A stretch of 64,000 nt of DNA from Parahaliea aestuarii (GTDB taxonomy: Bacteria; Pseudomonadota; Gammaproteobacteria; Pseudomonadales; Halieaceae), in the NCBI RefSeq assembly GCF_008064635.1, contig NZ_VRYZ01000001.1:744001-808000 (forward strand), given 5' to 3'. Positions 18,288 to 27,194 of this stretch are shown here, piece by piece. Each line of letters opens with the position of its first letter. Position 1 is the stretch's first letter. The position numbers and the translations under genes were made by a program. The notes beneath the pieces were generated by a model. That model worked only from the letters and a program-made list of their open reading frames with translations, was not told the origin of the DNA and did no database searches.

Positions 18288-18767
18288 GTGAGTACGCTGT
18301 CCACACCCGATCTGTCCGACAATGCCCCCGAGGCGCAGGCCATCGAGTTGCCGTTTGCCAACTACGGGGCGCGCAAGCAGTTCAGCGGCCGCGCTGTCAC
18401 CATCAAGTGTTTCGAAGACAACTCACTGGTCAAGGCACTGGTGGCCGAACCCGGTGAGGGGCGAGTGATTGTGGTGGACGGCGGCGGTTCCCGCCGCCGC
18501 GCCCTGCTGGGTGACATGCTTGCCGAGCAGGCCGCCGCCAGCGGTTGGGCCGGTCTGGTAATTTACGGGGTGATCCGCGATGTGGACGAGATCGGCCGCA
18601 CGGATCTCGGGGTGCAGGCCCTTGGCACCGTACCGCTCAAGACCGACAAACGCGGTGAGGGGCAGCGGGATATTCCGCTGCATTTCGGCGGTGTGGTGAT
18701 TGAGCCCGGCGACTATATCTATGCCGATAACAATGGCGTACTGGTGAGCAAGGTAGCGCTGGGCTGA
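18288..18767 (+). CDS. rraA: RraA-family protein (RNase E regulator / aldolase fold)
   Basis: 159 aa, the size of E. coli RraA (161), which binds RNase E and inhibits it. Landmarks are [30 protein letters not shown], and the C-terminal [13 protein letters not shown]. The fold is shared with HMG/CHA aldolases, so enzymatic activity cannot be excluded. The GTG start at 18288 follows the upstream dehydrogenase by 10 bases. It is convergent with nadC. Confidence 0.88.
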   Translation: MSTLSTPDLSDNAPEAQAIELPFANYGARKQFSGRAVTIKCFEDNSLVKALVAEPGEGRVIVVDGGGSRRRALLGDMLAEQAAASGWAGLVIYGVIRDVDEIGRTDLGVQALGTVPLKTDKRGEGQRDIPLHFGGVVIEPGDYIYADNNGVLVSKVALG

Positions 18768-18773
18768 GCGGCC

Positions 18774-19616
18774 TTAATCCAGCCGCATCGACAAATCCAT
18801 CGCCTTGCAATCCTTGGTGAGGGCGCCGATAGAGATAAAGTCCACCCCGGTTTCCGCCACCGGGCGCAGGGTCACGTCGGTGATGTTACCGGAGGCCTCC
18901 AGTTCTGCCCTGCCCTTGGCCAGGGTCACTGCCTCGCGCATTTTTTCCAGGCTGAAGTTGTCCAGCATGATGCGGTCGGCGCCGGCCTCCAGGGCCTGGG
19001 CCAGTTCGTCCATTGATTCCACTTCGACTTCCACCGGCTTGCCCGGGGCGATGCGCCGGGCCGACTGTACCGCTTTGGCAATGCCGCCGCAGGCGTTGAT
19101 GTGGTTTTCCTTGATCAGGAAAGCGTCGAACAGGCCGATGCGGTGGTTGTGGCAGCCGCCACAGCTCACTGCGTACTTCTGCGCCATGCGCAGGCCGGGA
19201 ATGGTCTTGCGCGTGTCCAGCAGGCGCACATTGGTGCCCTGTACCTGGTCGGCATAGCGGCGGCAGGCGCTGGCGGTGCCGCTCAGCAACTGCAGGAAGT
19301 TGAGGGCGCTGCGCTCGGCCGTGAGCAGGCCGCGAGCGGGGCCGGAGAAGGTGAACAGGGTGTCGTTGGCGGCCACGGCTTCACCGTCCTGGTGTTGCCA
19401 CTGCAGTTGTATGCCCGGGTCGACGGCCTTGAACACCGCATCCGCCCAGGGGCGCCCGCACAGCACGCCGGCCTCCCGGGTGATGACCCGGCCCGTGGCC
19501 AGTGTGTCGGCGCCAATCAGTTCGGCGGTAATATCGCCGCTGCCAATATCCTCGGCGAGGGCGGCCTGGACATTCTGTTGGATGATGTCGGCGGGCAGCT
19601 TCAGCATGGTGGTCAC
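18774..19616 (-). CDS. nadC: Nicotinate-nucleotide pyrophosphorylase (quinolinate phosphoribosyltransferase)
   Basis: 280 aa; converts quinolinate and PRPP to nicotinate mononucleotide in de novo NAD synthesis. Conserved blocks are [67 protein letters not shown], and [19 protein letters not shown]. The GTG at 19616 is used; the ATG three codons in (19607) is a possible alternative. It is divergent from ampD. Confidence 0.96.
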   Translation of the reverse strand: MTTMLKLPADIIQQNVQAALAEDIGSGDITAELIGADTLATGRVITREAGVLCGRPWADAVFKAVDPGIQLQWQHQDGEAVAANDTLFTFSGPARGLLTAERSALNFLQLLSGTASACRRYADQVQGTNVRLLDTRKTIPGLRMAQKYAVSCGGCHNHRIGLFDAFLIKENHINACGGIAKAVQSARRIAPGKPVEVEVESMDELAQALEAGADRIMLDNFSLEKMREAVTLAKGRAELEASGNITDVTLRPVAETGVDFISIGALTKDCKAMDLSMRLD

Positions 19617-19733
19617 TCATCGTGCAGGGGAGGGGGATTCTAGCAGTTGCACCGCGGTGCGTCAGTGGCGGGCAGCAATCGTTGAGCCCGGCGCCGGGCC
19701 TCCGCTATGATGCCTGCAGTCACTGGAGAAACC

Positions 19734-20297
19734 ATGTCCTTTTACCTGGAGCAGGGCTGGCTGCGGCCGGCGCGCATCGTTCCTTCCCCCAACTTCGGGC
19801 CGCGCCCGGAAGGGGTGGCGCCGGATCTGCTGGTGATCCACAACATCTCGCTGCCGCCGGGGGAATTCGGCGGCGACTGCATAGCGCGGCTGTTTAGCAA
19901 CTGCCTGGACTGGGGCGCTCACCCCTACTTCGAAACGATTCGCGGGCTGCAAGTGTCCTCCCACCTGCTGATCCGGCGCGATGGCGAGGTACTGCAGTTC
20001 GTCAACCTGCTGGAGCGGGCCTGGCACGCCGGCCAGTCGAGCTACCAGGGCCGCGATAACTGCAACGACTTCAGCATCGGCATCGAACTGGAGGGCAGCG
20101 ACGACACCCCCTATGAGGAGGCCCAGTACCGCGCTCTGGCGGCGGTGAGCGACTGCCTGTTACGGGAATTGCCGGGTATGAGCGCCGAGCGGATTGCCGG
20201 CCACAGCGATATAGCGCCCGGGCGCAAGACGGACCCGGGGCCGGCCTTCGACTGGTCGAAATACCGCGGGCTGCTACACTGCGGAAAAGCCCAATAA
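19734..20297 (+). CDS. ampD: 1,6-anhydro-N-acetylmuramyl-L-alanine amidase AmpD
   Basis: 187 aa cytoplasmic zinc amidase of peptidoglycan recycling; in many species its loss induces AmpC beta-lactamase. The Amidase_2 fold shows VIHN (His36 of this start, a zinc ligand) and the C-terminal GHSDIAPGRKTDPGPAFDW carrying the second His and the Asp ligand. I start at 19734, which has GGAG at the right distance; an upstream ATG at 19707 lacks one. The downstream sigma-54 activator begins 21 bases later and may be co-transcribed. Confidence 0.95.
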   Translation: MSFYLEQGWLRPARIVPSPNFGPRPEGVAPDLLVIHNISLPPGEFGGDCIARLFSNCLDWGAHPYFETIRGLQVSSHLLIRRDGEVLQFVNLLERAWHAGQSSYQGRDNCNDFSIGIELEGSDDTPYEEAQYRALAAVSDCLLRELPGMSAERIAGHSDIAPGRKTDPGPAFDWSKYRGLLHCGKAQ

Positions 20298-20318
20298 TGT
20301 AGGCCCCGTTCATCGCCA

Positions 20319-21860
20319 ATGACTGAGCCACCGCGCACGGAAGCGACTCTCCCCTCCCTGATTGCCAGCCTCGCGGCGGACTATGGCGATTCAGTTCTCA
20401 GCCTGACTGTACTCTTTCACCCCGACCCGCGGCGCATCGGCGCCTGGTATGAAACGCCGCTGGGCCAGCACGGCGGTACATTGGAGCTGGGCCGCTTGCA
20501 GCCTGTTTTTTGCAGTCGCAGCGGGGAAGAGGCAGCGCTGGGTGAGGGGCATGTGTCGCGGCAGGCGCTGCAGTTACATTACAACCGGAACGGGCTGCGT
20601 CTGCAGCGCCGCGCGGGTGCCTGCGCTTGCCGGCTCGATGGCCTCGCTCTCGGCGACGAAGTATTCTCTCTGGATCGAGACGCGCTGAACAGCGGTTGCG
20701 TGCTGCAGTTGGGTCACGCGCTCGTCCTGTGGCTGCACTGCGGGCCCGCCCGTGGCGCGCAGCGCGCTGAGGTGGCGCCGGACCTGTTGGGCTCTGGCGC
20801 CGCCATGTGCGCCCTGCGTCAGCAAATTGCCCGTGTCGGCCCCACCGACCTGGACGTGCTGATTCTCGGCGAAACCGGTACCGGCAAGGAGGAGGTCGCC
20901 ACGGCCCTGCACCGGGTCAGCGACCGGGCACGGGAACCGCTGGTGCCCATCAATATGGCGGCGATACCGGCAGGACTGGCTCCGTCCCTCCTGTTTGGCA
21001 GTGTACGCGGCGCCTATACCGGCGCGGCCGCCAGCCGGGGCTATTTTCGCCAGGCGGAGGGCGGCACCCTGTTCATGGATGAAATTGGCGCCACGGCGGC
21101 CGAGATTCAGCCGCAGTTGTTGCGGGCCCTGCAGCAGCGGCAGGTGCAGGTGGTCGGCGGCGCCCTGGAGGCGGTGAATGTCCGCGTTATCGCGGCTACC
21201 GACAGTGACCTGGACGCCGCGGACAGCAACTTCAGCAGCGCCCTGCGCTATCGCCTGGGTAGTATCGAAGTCCTGCTGCCGCCGCTGCGTGAGCGGCGCG
21301 AGGATCTGGGTGAACTGTTGCTGGCCTTCCTGCGCCGGGAGGCGGCGGTTCTGGATGCCCATTCGCTGTTACCGGGCAGCGGTGCCGACCCAATGCTCGC
21401 GGCGGGTTGGGCCGAGGTCATACAGCGCCTTGCCCGGTACGACTGGCCCGGCAACGTGCGCGAGCTGGCCAATACTGCCCGGCAGTTGTTGCTGGGTGGC
21501 GATGGTGGGCTGGTGATGCCGGCGGCCCTGGAGGCGCGATTGCAAGGCGGCGCGGAGAAAGCGCCGCAGGAAAATTCAGTCAATGCGCCAGCGGCCGTTG
21601 CGGTGAGTGTCGATGACTTTCGCGCCGCCCACACTGCGGCGGAGTTCGAAGTGGCAGCCACCGCCCGGCGTCTTGGGGTGTCGCGGCAGGCGGTGTACCG
21701 TCGGCTGCAGGAGAGCGGTTTCCGGCTGGCCAGCGAAGTGTCGGAAGACGAACTGGCCGCAGCCCTGGCAGAGGCAAATGGCGATGTGCGGCGTGCGGCA
21801 CTTGCCCTGCGGGTCTCGGCGCAGGGCCTGCGCGCCCGTCTGCGGCAGCGTGGTCGCTGA
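20319..21860 (+). CDS. Sigma-54 activator with N-terminal FHA-like domain
   Basis: 513 aa. An FHA-like beta domain at about 45-140 has GR at 58-59 and the VSRQAL core at 79-84, the phosphothreonine-binding pattern. The AAA+ domain at about 157-390 has Walker A GETGTGKE 184-191, the sigma-54 loop GAYTGA 231-236 (Tyr variant of GAFTGA) and Walker B LFMDEIG 251-257. The C-terminus has two Fis-type helix-turn-helices in series, at about 445-471 and 478-510, where one is usual. Its stop overlaps the kinase start by one base (TGATG). The pairing suggests that the kinase phosphorylates the input of this activator, as in FHA/PpkA-type systems (inference). Targets are unknown. Confidence 0.88.
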   Translation: MTEPPRTEATLPSLIASLAADYGDSVLSLTVLFHPDPRRIGAWYETPLGQHGGTLELGRLQPVFCSRSGEEAALGEGHVSRQALQLHYNRNGLRLQRRAGACACRLDGLALGDEVFSLDRDALNSGCVLQLGHALVLWLHCGPARGAQRAEVAPDLLGSGAAMCALRQQIARVGPTDLDVLILGETGTGKEEVATALHRVSDRAREPLVPINMAAIPAGLAPSLLFGSVRGAYTGAAASRGYFRQAEGGTLFMDEIGATAAEIQPQLLRALQQRQVQVVGGALEAVNVRVIAATDSDLDAADSNFSSALRYRLGSIEVLLPPLRERREDLGELLLAFLRREAAVLDAHSLLPGSGADPMLAAGWAEVIQRLARYDWPGNVRELANTARQLLLGGDGGLVMPAALEARLQGGAEKAPQENSVNAPAAVAVSVDDFRAAHTAAEFEVAATARRLGVSRQAVYRRLQESGFRLASEVSEDELAAALAEANGDVRRAALALRVSAQGLRARLRQRGR

Positions 21861-23314
21861 TGGGATCGGCAGCCTTCGGCGCTCCGCGGATCGGGCCCTA
21901 CCGGGTACTGCGGCTGATACGTCGCGGCGGCCAGGGCAGTGTTTACCTGGGCTACGACACCCGCCTGCAACGACGGGTGGCGATCAAGCTTTACCACCTG
22001 CCGCCGGGGCGGGCTGAGCGGCGCAAGGTGGTGGACGAGGCGCGCATCATTGCCGCTATCGACAGCGACCGGGTAGTGCAGATTCACGATGTGATCCTGG
22101 CCGGAGACTACCTGGCGATGATCATGGCCTATGTGCCGGGGATCGACCTGGAGGAACTGCTTGCACAGCAGGGGGCGCTGGAACTCGGCGCCCTGCTGAG
22201 CCTCGCGACCGATGTGGCGGCGGCGCTGGCGGCGGTGCGCCAGCAGGGGATTGTCCACGGCGATCTCAAGGCCAGCAATGTGCTGGTGTCCGACAACGGT
22301 CGCGCCGTGCTCAGCGACTTCGGCATTGCCCGGGCGCCGGGGCGGGCGATCGGCGTTCACGGCGCGGCCAGCGAGAGCGCCCTGAGTCCGGAACACCTCA
22401 GCGGAGAAGCGCTGGATGTGCGCTCGGATCTGTTTGCCCTGGGTTGCCTGCTATACCGGATGGCCAGCGGAGAGCATCCCTTTCTGCGCCGCGGAAAACT
22501 CGATGTGACGCGGCTGCGGGAGGGGGACGCGCCACCCTTGCCGGACGCCCTTATCGATGGCAAGCCCTTGCCGGAGGGGCTGCGGGACCTGATTCAGCGC
22601 CTGCTGCAGAAATCCCCCGCGGATCGACCGGACAATACTCACCGGGTGCGGCAGATACTGCGTCATCTGTCCCACGAACAGCCCCAGAGCCTGCTGCGTC
22701 CGCCCCTGGCGGGTTTGCGCTCCAGCCTGCGCCAGGAGTCGGAGGACGATCTGCCGCCCGCCCTGCCGCAGGATTTCCGGCGCCAGGGGCGTTCCCAGCT
22801 GTCCGACTGGCGGGGCTTCGAGCAACTGACGTTGTCGGATGTTCGTCGCCTGCTGGGGAGACGGCGGGTTCAGGCTGCCATCGGCGCGGTGGCGGTGCTG
22901 ACTGCCCTGCTGGTGGCTCTGCTGGTGCCCAGGCCCTACCGGGTGGAGATGGTGATGCCCCGTATTGAAACCAGCTCCGCTTCGCAACTACCCGCCGGTC
23001 TCTCCGTGCGCTGGCTGCAGGTGCAAGTGTGTAAGGCGGCGCTGGCGCAGGATGGCAGCCTGTTGTTCTACAATGCGCCGTCGTCCTGTCCGCCCGCCGG
23101 TCAGGGCGTGGCCAACAACCGCCAACCGCCGGCGGCGAACGAACAACTGGAAGTTGATCTTCACTGTGGCGAGGAGCTGTGCCTGCTGGGTCTTGCCCGC
23201 AGTGGCGCCGGCGTGGAGCGCTACCGCCAGGCTGTGCTGCTGCCGGACATGTCCCTGCGGCGCTGGCAGGCGGTACTGGTCGATCTGACCCGGGACAGCT
23301 ACGTCACGCGTTAA
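21860..23314 (+). CDS. Membrane Ser/Thr protein kinase (Hanks type)
   Basis: 484 aa. The kinase domain at about 12-270 has a glycine loop IRRGGQGSVYLG, catalytic Lys43 (VAIK), HGDLKASN at 133-140 with catalytic Asp135, and DFG at 153-155. The usual Arg before the Asp is Gly, so this is a non-RD kinase. A juxtamembrane stretch, one membrane helix at about 338-357 and an extracytoplasmic domain of about 127 residues with several cysteines follow. The ligand of that domain is unknown. It is coupled to the upstream FHA sigma-54 activator and ends 4 bases inside the convergent downstream gene. Confidence 0.92.
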   Translation: MGSAAFGAPRIGPYRVLRLIRRGGQGSVYLGYDTRLQRRVAIKLYHLPPGRAERRKVVDEARIIAAIDSDRVVQIHDVILAGDYLAMIMAYVPGIDLEELLAQQGALELGALLSLATDVAAALAAVRQQGIVHGDLKASNVLVSDNGRAVLSDFGIARAPGRAIGVHGAASESALSPEHLSGEALDVRSDLFALGCLLYRMASGEHPFLRRGKLDVTRLREGDAPPLPDALIDGKPLPEGLRDLIQRLLQKSPADRPDNTHRVRQILRHLSHEQPQSLLRPPLAGLRSSLRQESEDDLPPALPQDFRRQGRSQLSDWRGFEQLTLSDVRRLLGRRRVQAAIGAVAVLTALLVALLVPRPYRVEMVMPRIETSSASQLPAGLSVRWLQVQVCKAALAQDGSLLFYNAPSSCPPAGQGVANNRQPPAANEQLEVDLHCGEELCLLGLARSGAGVERYRQAVLLPDMSLRRWQAVLVDLTRDSYVTR

Positions 23315-23952
23315 ACGCTGCTCACCGAAGCTGCCAGCAGCAGCTGCGAGACAAAATACAGCGGTGTCCCCCACAGCCCGTTGCGCCGCTCGCTGAGCAC
23401 AAATTGTTGCCGCGCCACCGCCAGGTCGGACAGGGCGAAGCCCACTGCACCGGGCAGAATCCACAGCGCGGCAGGGTTGCCCCAGGTTGTGGAGGCGGCG
23501 AGCAACATGGCGGCGATCACGGCAATGTATAGCCGGACAGCAAGGCGCATGTCGCCCGGCACATGGGGTGCCAGCCAGCGCCAGCTGGCGAACACCAGAA
23601 TTGCCACCGGCAGGGCGCTGACCCACAGGGCGCCGACGGTGCCGGGCAGTTGGCAAAAGGCCACGATATACAGCAAGTGGCCGACCAGGAAGGCGCCGAG
23701 TCCCGCCATGAAGGCGCTTTGCCGCTCAAACATCAGCAGTAGGTCCCCCGCCATACAGGCGACCAGTCCGGCCAGCAACCACTGGCCGTAACTGCTGTGC
23801 AACGCGCCCAGGCTCCAGGCCAGCGCCAGGAAGGCGAGGGCGGCCAGGGGTTTGCACAGGTAGCGGCCGGGGCGCCACTGGCGGTAGTCCGCCACCACCA
23901 GCGCTGGAATGGTCAGGACGGCGAGCAGCAGGGCTGTGTAAGTGTTTATCAT
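23311..23952 (-). CDS. Lysoplasmalogenase-like YhhN family membrane protein
   Basis: 213 aa with about 8 membrane helices and the YhhN/TMEM86 signatures CMAGDLLLMF and the C-terminal GAVGFALSDLAVARQQFV. Family members hydrolyse the vinyl ether of lysoplasmalogens. The ATG at 23952 has GGAG at 8 bases and overlaps the end of the upstream reductase gene (ATGA), so the two are co-translated. The natural substrate in bacteria is mostly unknown. Confidence 0.85.
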   Translation of the reverse strand: MINTYTALLLAVLTIPALVVADYRQWRPGRYLCKPLAALAFLALAWSLGALHSSYGQWLLAGLVACMAGDLLLMFERQSAFMAGLGAFLVGHLLYIVAFCQLPGTVGALWVSALPVAILVFASWRWLAPHVPGDMRLAVRLYIAVIAAMLLAASTTWGNPAALWILPGAVGFALSDLAVARQQFVLSERRNGLWGTPLYFVSQLLLAASVSSV

Positions 23953-24848
23953 GCTGCTGTCTCCCTGGCTTTGACCGCGCGCCACAGGGCTTCATTGCGG
24001 GGGGCGCTAATACCGAATTGCAGCGCCTGCCGCAGTACAAAACCAGTGATGTAGTCGATCTCGCTGCGCCGCCCGGCGCTGAAGTCCTGCAGCATGGAGG
24101 AACGGTTCGCCGCGGTGGCGCGAATCACCTCGAATACCTGTGTTTCCAGCCCTTCCAGTGCCGCTGCCTGCCCGGCTGCACGGGCCACCGCGGCGATCTC
24201 CCGGCACAGCTCCCCGACCTGGGTGGCCAGTTCCGGGCGTTCGCCCAGTTCACCGTTGGCGCAGTTGTGCAGCGCAGTCAGCGGATTGATGGCGCAGTTG
24301 ATCGCCAGTTTGCGCCACAGGGCGGCGTTGATATCGCTCTCCCAGCGGCAGTCCGGCAGAGCGTCGGCAAGGGGGGCGAACCAGTCCGGTGCATGCGGAA
24401 CGCCCGGCATGCCAACGCGGGTGATGCCGTGGCCGGCGTGCAGCACCACCCCGTCTCCCTGGCGGTGGGCGCCCTGTGTGCTGGTGCCAAGGGCCGGGCG
24501 CAGTGCCGGCGCCACGGTGCGCAGCTCTTCCGCGTAGCCCATGCCGTTGGCCATCAGGATGACCCGGCTGTCATCGTGGAGGCGGTGGCGTACGGTCGCC
24601 AGCGCCGGCGCCACATCGTAGGCCTTGGTAAAGACCAGCAGCTGCTGAATCGGGCCGCTGGCGTCCGGAGACTCCCAGGGCAGGGCGTGGTGGCTGGCGC
24701 TGAGGCCGGTGATGTCGATTGCCATCGCTGCGCCGGATGGCGCCGTGCGCGGCAGGAGCACGACCTTCAGCCCGGCGCGACTGAGCTGGGCGGCGTAGAG
24801 CCGGCCCATGGCGCCACAGCCGAGAATATGCCAGTGCGAGGCAGACAC
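23949..24848 (-). CDS. 2-dehydropantoate 2-reductase family protein (PanE-like)
   Basis: 299 aa. An N-terminal NADP Rossmann motif (ILGCGAMGRLYAAQL at about 8-22) is followed by an ApbA C-terminal domain with KLAINCAINPLTALHNCANGE and SSMLQDFSAGRRSEIDYITG, the pattern of ketopantoate reductase in pantothenate synthesis. Panto genes are not adjacent, so I leave the symbol empty. GTG start at 24848. It is divergent from yajQ. Confidence 0.88.
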   Translation of the reverse strand: MSASHWHILGCGAMGRLYAAQLSRAGLKVVLLPRTAPSGAAMAIDITGLSASHHALPWESPDASGPIQQLLVFTKAYDVAPALATVRHRLHDDSRVILMANGMGYAEELRTVAPALRPALGTSTQGAHRQGDGVVLHAGHGITRVGMPGVPHAPDWFAPLADALPDCRWESDINAALWRKLAINCAINPLTALHNCANGELGERPELATQVGELCREIAAVARAAGQAAALEGLETQVFEVIRATAANRSSMLQDFSAGRRSEIDYITGFVLRQALQFGISAPRNEALWRAVKARETAA

Positions 24849-24937
24849 GGATCAGTCGGCCCGCCGGGGGATTGTAAACTGCGGGAGCCGCATTACCATG
24901 TGCACCTCTATGTATGCAGTGGCGAGGATCAGGCACT

Positions 24938-25420
24938 ATGCCATCATTCGACGTGGTATCGGAAGTGGATCTGCACCAGCTCACCAACGCGGTGGACCAG
25001 GCTGGGCGTATTGTCAGCAACCGCTTTGATTTCAAGGGCGTGGAGGCGTCTTTCCAGCGCGAGGAGCGCTCCGTGATCATCACCGCAGAGGCCACCTTCC
25101 AGATTACCCAGATGGAAGACATGCTGCGCACGGCACTGATCAAGTGCGATATTGCCGCGGCGGCCATGGAGTGCGGCAAGCCGGTGCCCTCCGGCAAGGG
25201 GGTGAAGGAGACGGTGACGTTGCGCCACGGCCTGGACAGCGCCCAGTGCAAGCAACTGGTCAAGATGATCAAGGACGCCAAGCTGAAGGTGCAGGCCCAG
25301 ATCCAGGGCGAACAGGTGCGGGTGACCGGCAAGAAGCGCGATGACCTGCAACAGGTGATCGCCCTGCTAAAAGATGCCGACTTCGAGCAGCCCCTGCAGT
25401 TCACCAATTTCCGCGACTGA
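24938..25420 (+). CDS. yajQ: YajQ family nucleotide-binding protein
   Basis: 160 aa, DUF520/YajQ family; Xanthomonas and Pseudomonas members bind cyclic di-GMP and modulate transcription. It opens with PSFDVVSEVDLHQLTNAVDQ and has the conserved RFDFKGV and, at the C-terminus, LKDADFEQPLQFTNFRD. The ATG at 24938 is the family start; an in-frame start further upstream would add unconserved residues. It is convergent with the thiamine operon. Confidence 0.94.
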   Translation: MPSFDVVSEVDLHQLTNAVDQAGRIVSNRFDFKGVEASFQREERSVIITAEATFQITQMEDMLRTALIKCDIAAAAMECGKPVPSGKGVKETVTLRHGLDSAQCKQLVKMIKDAKLKVQAQIQGEQVRVTGKKRDDLQQVIALLKDADFEQPLQFTNFRD

Positions 25421-25430
25421 CACCGTCTCG

Positions 25431-26327
25431 CTAGCCTTGCGGCAGGCCGAGGGTTTGTACCTGGCCTGCCGCGGCAAGCAGTTGATCCACTTTTGCAGCC
25501 AGGTCCACGCCTTCGGGGCTGGTATCGGCAAACCACAGTACTTCGATATGGTGGTAGAGCAGGGCGTAGGTGGCCAGCTGCTGCCAGTCGCGCTGCGCCG
25601 GCTGGCGCAGCAGGTAGTTTGCCAGCAGCTCCTCGCAGCCCGCCCGGCCCAACTCATCGCCAGCGCAGACCACCGCTAGGTCGAACCAGGGCGACCCCAT
25701 CGCGCAGTACTCCCAGTCCAGGGCCTGCAGGCGTCCGCCACTGACAATCCTGTTGGCCGCCAGCAGGTCGTTGTGGCACAGGCAGAGGTTGTTCTGGCCC
25801 CGCTGCCAGGCGAGGACCTCGTCGATGGTGTGATCGATGGCTGCCAGTGCCTGGGCCAGGCGATGTCCGGGCGTGCAGTGGCGGCGGTAGCGGGTGGTGC
25901 GTTCGCCGAGATCCAGGCGGTGATGCAGGGGGGGCAGGGCGTGGATGCTGCGCAGCAGTCGGGCAACGTCGGCGGTGTTGTGTTCGCGTTCTGCATCCAG
26001 CGCCAGATAGTCGTACACCAGCGCCCCCAGATCGGGGTTGAAGTAGCGCGGCCGGGGGGCGATACCGGCCCGGTGCGCGCTGTGCAGGGCACGCCACTCA
26101 GCCTGGCGACTGATACCGTGGTGGGCGGGATCAACGCCGTCCAGGCGGATTGTGAACAGGCGCCCATCAGCACTGGAAACTTTGTAGCTGCTATTGCTGA
26201 AACCCGGGCCGAGTTCGGCCGCGACGGTCGGTTCGGCGGGCAGGGGCGGGTCGCAGTCCCAGTGTCGCCACTGGGACAGGACCCGGGCCAGCCTCAGCTG
26301 GCGGTCGCGCGGTAGTGGTGTAACCAC
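25431..26327 (-). CDS. APH/choline-kinase family phosphotransferase, probable thiamine kinase
   Basis: 298 aa. The catalytic Brenner motif is HNDLLAAN at 185-192 and the metal-binding Asp is D204 in LDWEYCAMGSPWFDLA; the N-lobe has GFSNSSYKV and FTIRLDG. By family alone it could phosphorylate choline, ethanolamine or thiamine. It is the last gene of a TPP-riboswitch operon with a thiamine receptor and a PnuT-like transporter and overlaps the transporter gene by 34 bases, so thiamine kinase, trapping imported thiamine, is the best reading. In other bacteria a Tnr3-type pyrophosphokinase fills this slot. Confidence 0.82.
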   Translation of the reverse strand: MVTPLPRDRQLRLARVLSQWRHWDCDPPLPAEPTVAAELGPGFSNSSYKVSSADGRLFTIRLDGVDPAHHGISRQAEWRALHSAHRAGIAPRPRYFNPDLGALVYDYLALDAEREHNTADVARLLRSIHALPPLHHRLDLGERTTRYRRHCTPGHRLAQALAAIDHTIDEVLAWQRGQNNLCLCHNDLLAANRIVSGGRLQALDWEYCAMGSPWFDLAVVCAGDELGRAGCEELLANYLLRQPAQRDWQQLATYALLYHHIEVLWFADTSPEGVDLAAKVDQLLAAAGQVQTLGLPQG

Positions 26328-26920
26328 TGCCAGAATCCGGCCACAACGATGACCAGGTAGACCGCAAACAGGGCCGAGAAAAGGTAGAGCTCGCGGTCGA
26401 TATAGAGATAGATGGATGCGCCGTCGATCACCAGCCAGTAGATCCAGTTTTCCAGTACCTTGCGCGCCACCATCCAGGTGGTGAGGATGGCGCCCCAGGT
26501 GGTGAAGGAATCCAGGTAGGGCATGGCGGCGTTGGTGTAGGCCGTCAGCAGGTTACCGCTGATGGCCGAGAGTGCCAGTACGGCGGAAATGGCGACGGTG
26601 TGCTGGCGCAGGGTCCAGCGACTGATCGGGCGCTGGCCCGCCTCGTCGCTGACACCGCCGCTGCTCTGCTGCCACTGCCACCAGCCGTACACCGCCATCG
26701 CCAGGTAGTAGATCTGCAGGGCAGATTCCATCACCAGCCCCACCTGCCAGAACAGGTAGAGGGAAATGGCGGTGCCGACAAATGCGGCGTACCAGCACCA
26801 CAGGCTCTCGCGCACTGCGAGCAGCAGATAGGCCACACCCAGCACCACGGCGATCAACTCCCAGCCCGACATGGCGGCCAGGGCATTGGCCAGGTGCTGT
26901 GTCAGGCCGGGTTCACTCAT
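26294..26920 (-). CDS. pnuT: PnuC-family transporter, probable thiamine transporter PnuT
   Basis: 208 aa with about 7 membrane helices and PnuC landmarks: WCWYAAFVGTAISLYLFW, YYLAMAVYGWWQW and the C-terminal VARKVLENWIYWLVIDGASIYLY with the conserved Trp-rich substrate path. PnuC proteins carry nicotinamide riboside; the PnuT branch carries thiamine. The TPP riboswitch, the thiamine-binding protein and the kinase around it support thiamine. It overlaps the upstream gene by 4 bases (ATGA). Confidence 0.88.
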   Translation of the reverse strand: MSEPGLTQHLANALAAMSGWELIAVVLGVAYLLLAVRESLWCWYAAFVGTAISLYLFWQVGLVMESALQIYYLAMAVYGWWQWQQSSGGVSDEAGQRPISRWTLRQHTVAISAVLALSAISGNLLTAYTNAAMPYLDSFTTWGAILTTWMVARKVLENWIYWLVIDGASIYLYIDRELYLFSALFAVYLVIVVAGFWQWLHHYRATAS

Positions 26921-27171
26921 CGACGCAGCTCCAGTTCACCGGGAATGAATTTGCACACCAGCACCTGCTTGCCGAACGCCTCGAAGTTGGCTTTCAGTTC
27001 CTGGCGCACGATGGCGAACACGCGGTCGAAGTCACCGCAGATCTGGGTGCTCATGGCGTTGGTGACAATGACCAGGTCGCCGTGCTCGCGCAAGCGGTCG
27101 ATAAAACCCTGGATGACGGGAATGTACTCTTCCTGCAGGGGATAGAGGCTGAGTTCGGCGGTGAGTTTCAT
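26917..27171 (-). CDS. Thiamine-binding protein, MTH1187/YkoF type
   Basis: 84 aa, one ferredoxin-like domain of the Thiamine_BP family. It has the family opening KLTAELSLYPL and the strand IVTNAMSTQICGDFDRVF. Members bind thiamine or hydroxymethylpyrimidine and often sit beside their transporters. The ATG at 27171 follows AAGGAG; a longer in-frame frame reaching 27342 overlaps the TonB receptor and is rejected. It lies between the receptor and pnuT in the same operon. Confidence 0.88.
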   Translation of the reverse strand: MKLTAELSLYPLQEEYIPVIQGFIDRLREHGDLVIVTNAMSTQICGDFDRVFAIVRQELKANFEAFGKQVLVCKFIPGELELRR

Positions 27172-27194
27172 GCTGTCTCCTTGTGCATCCGTCA

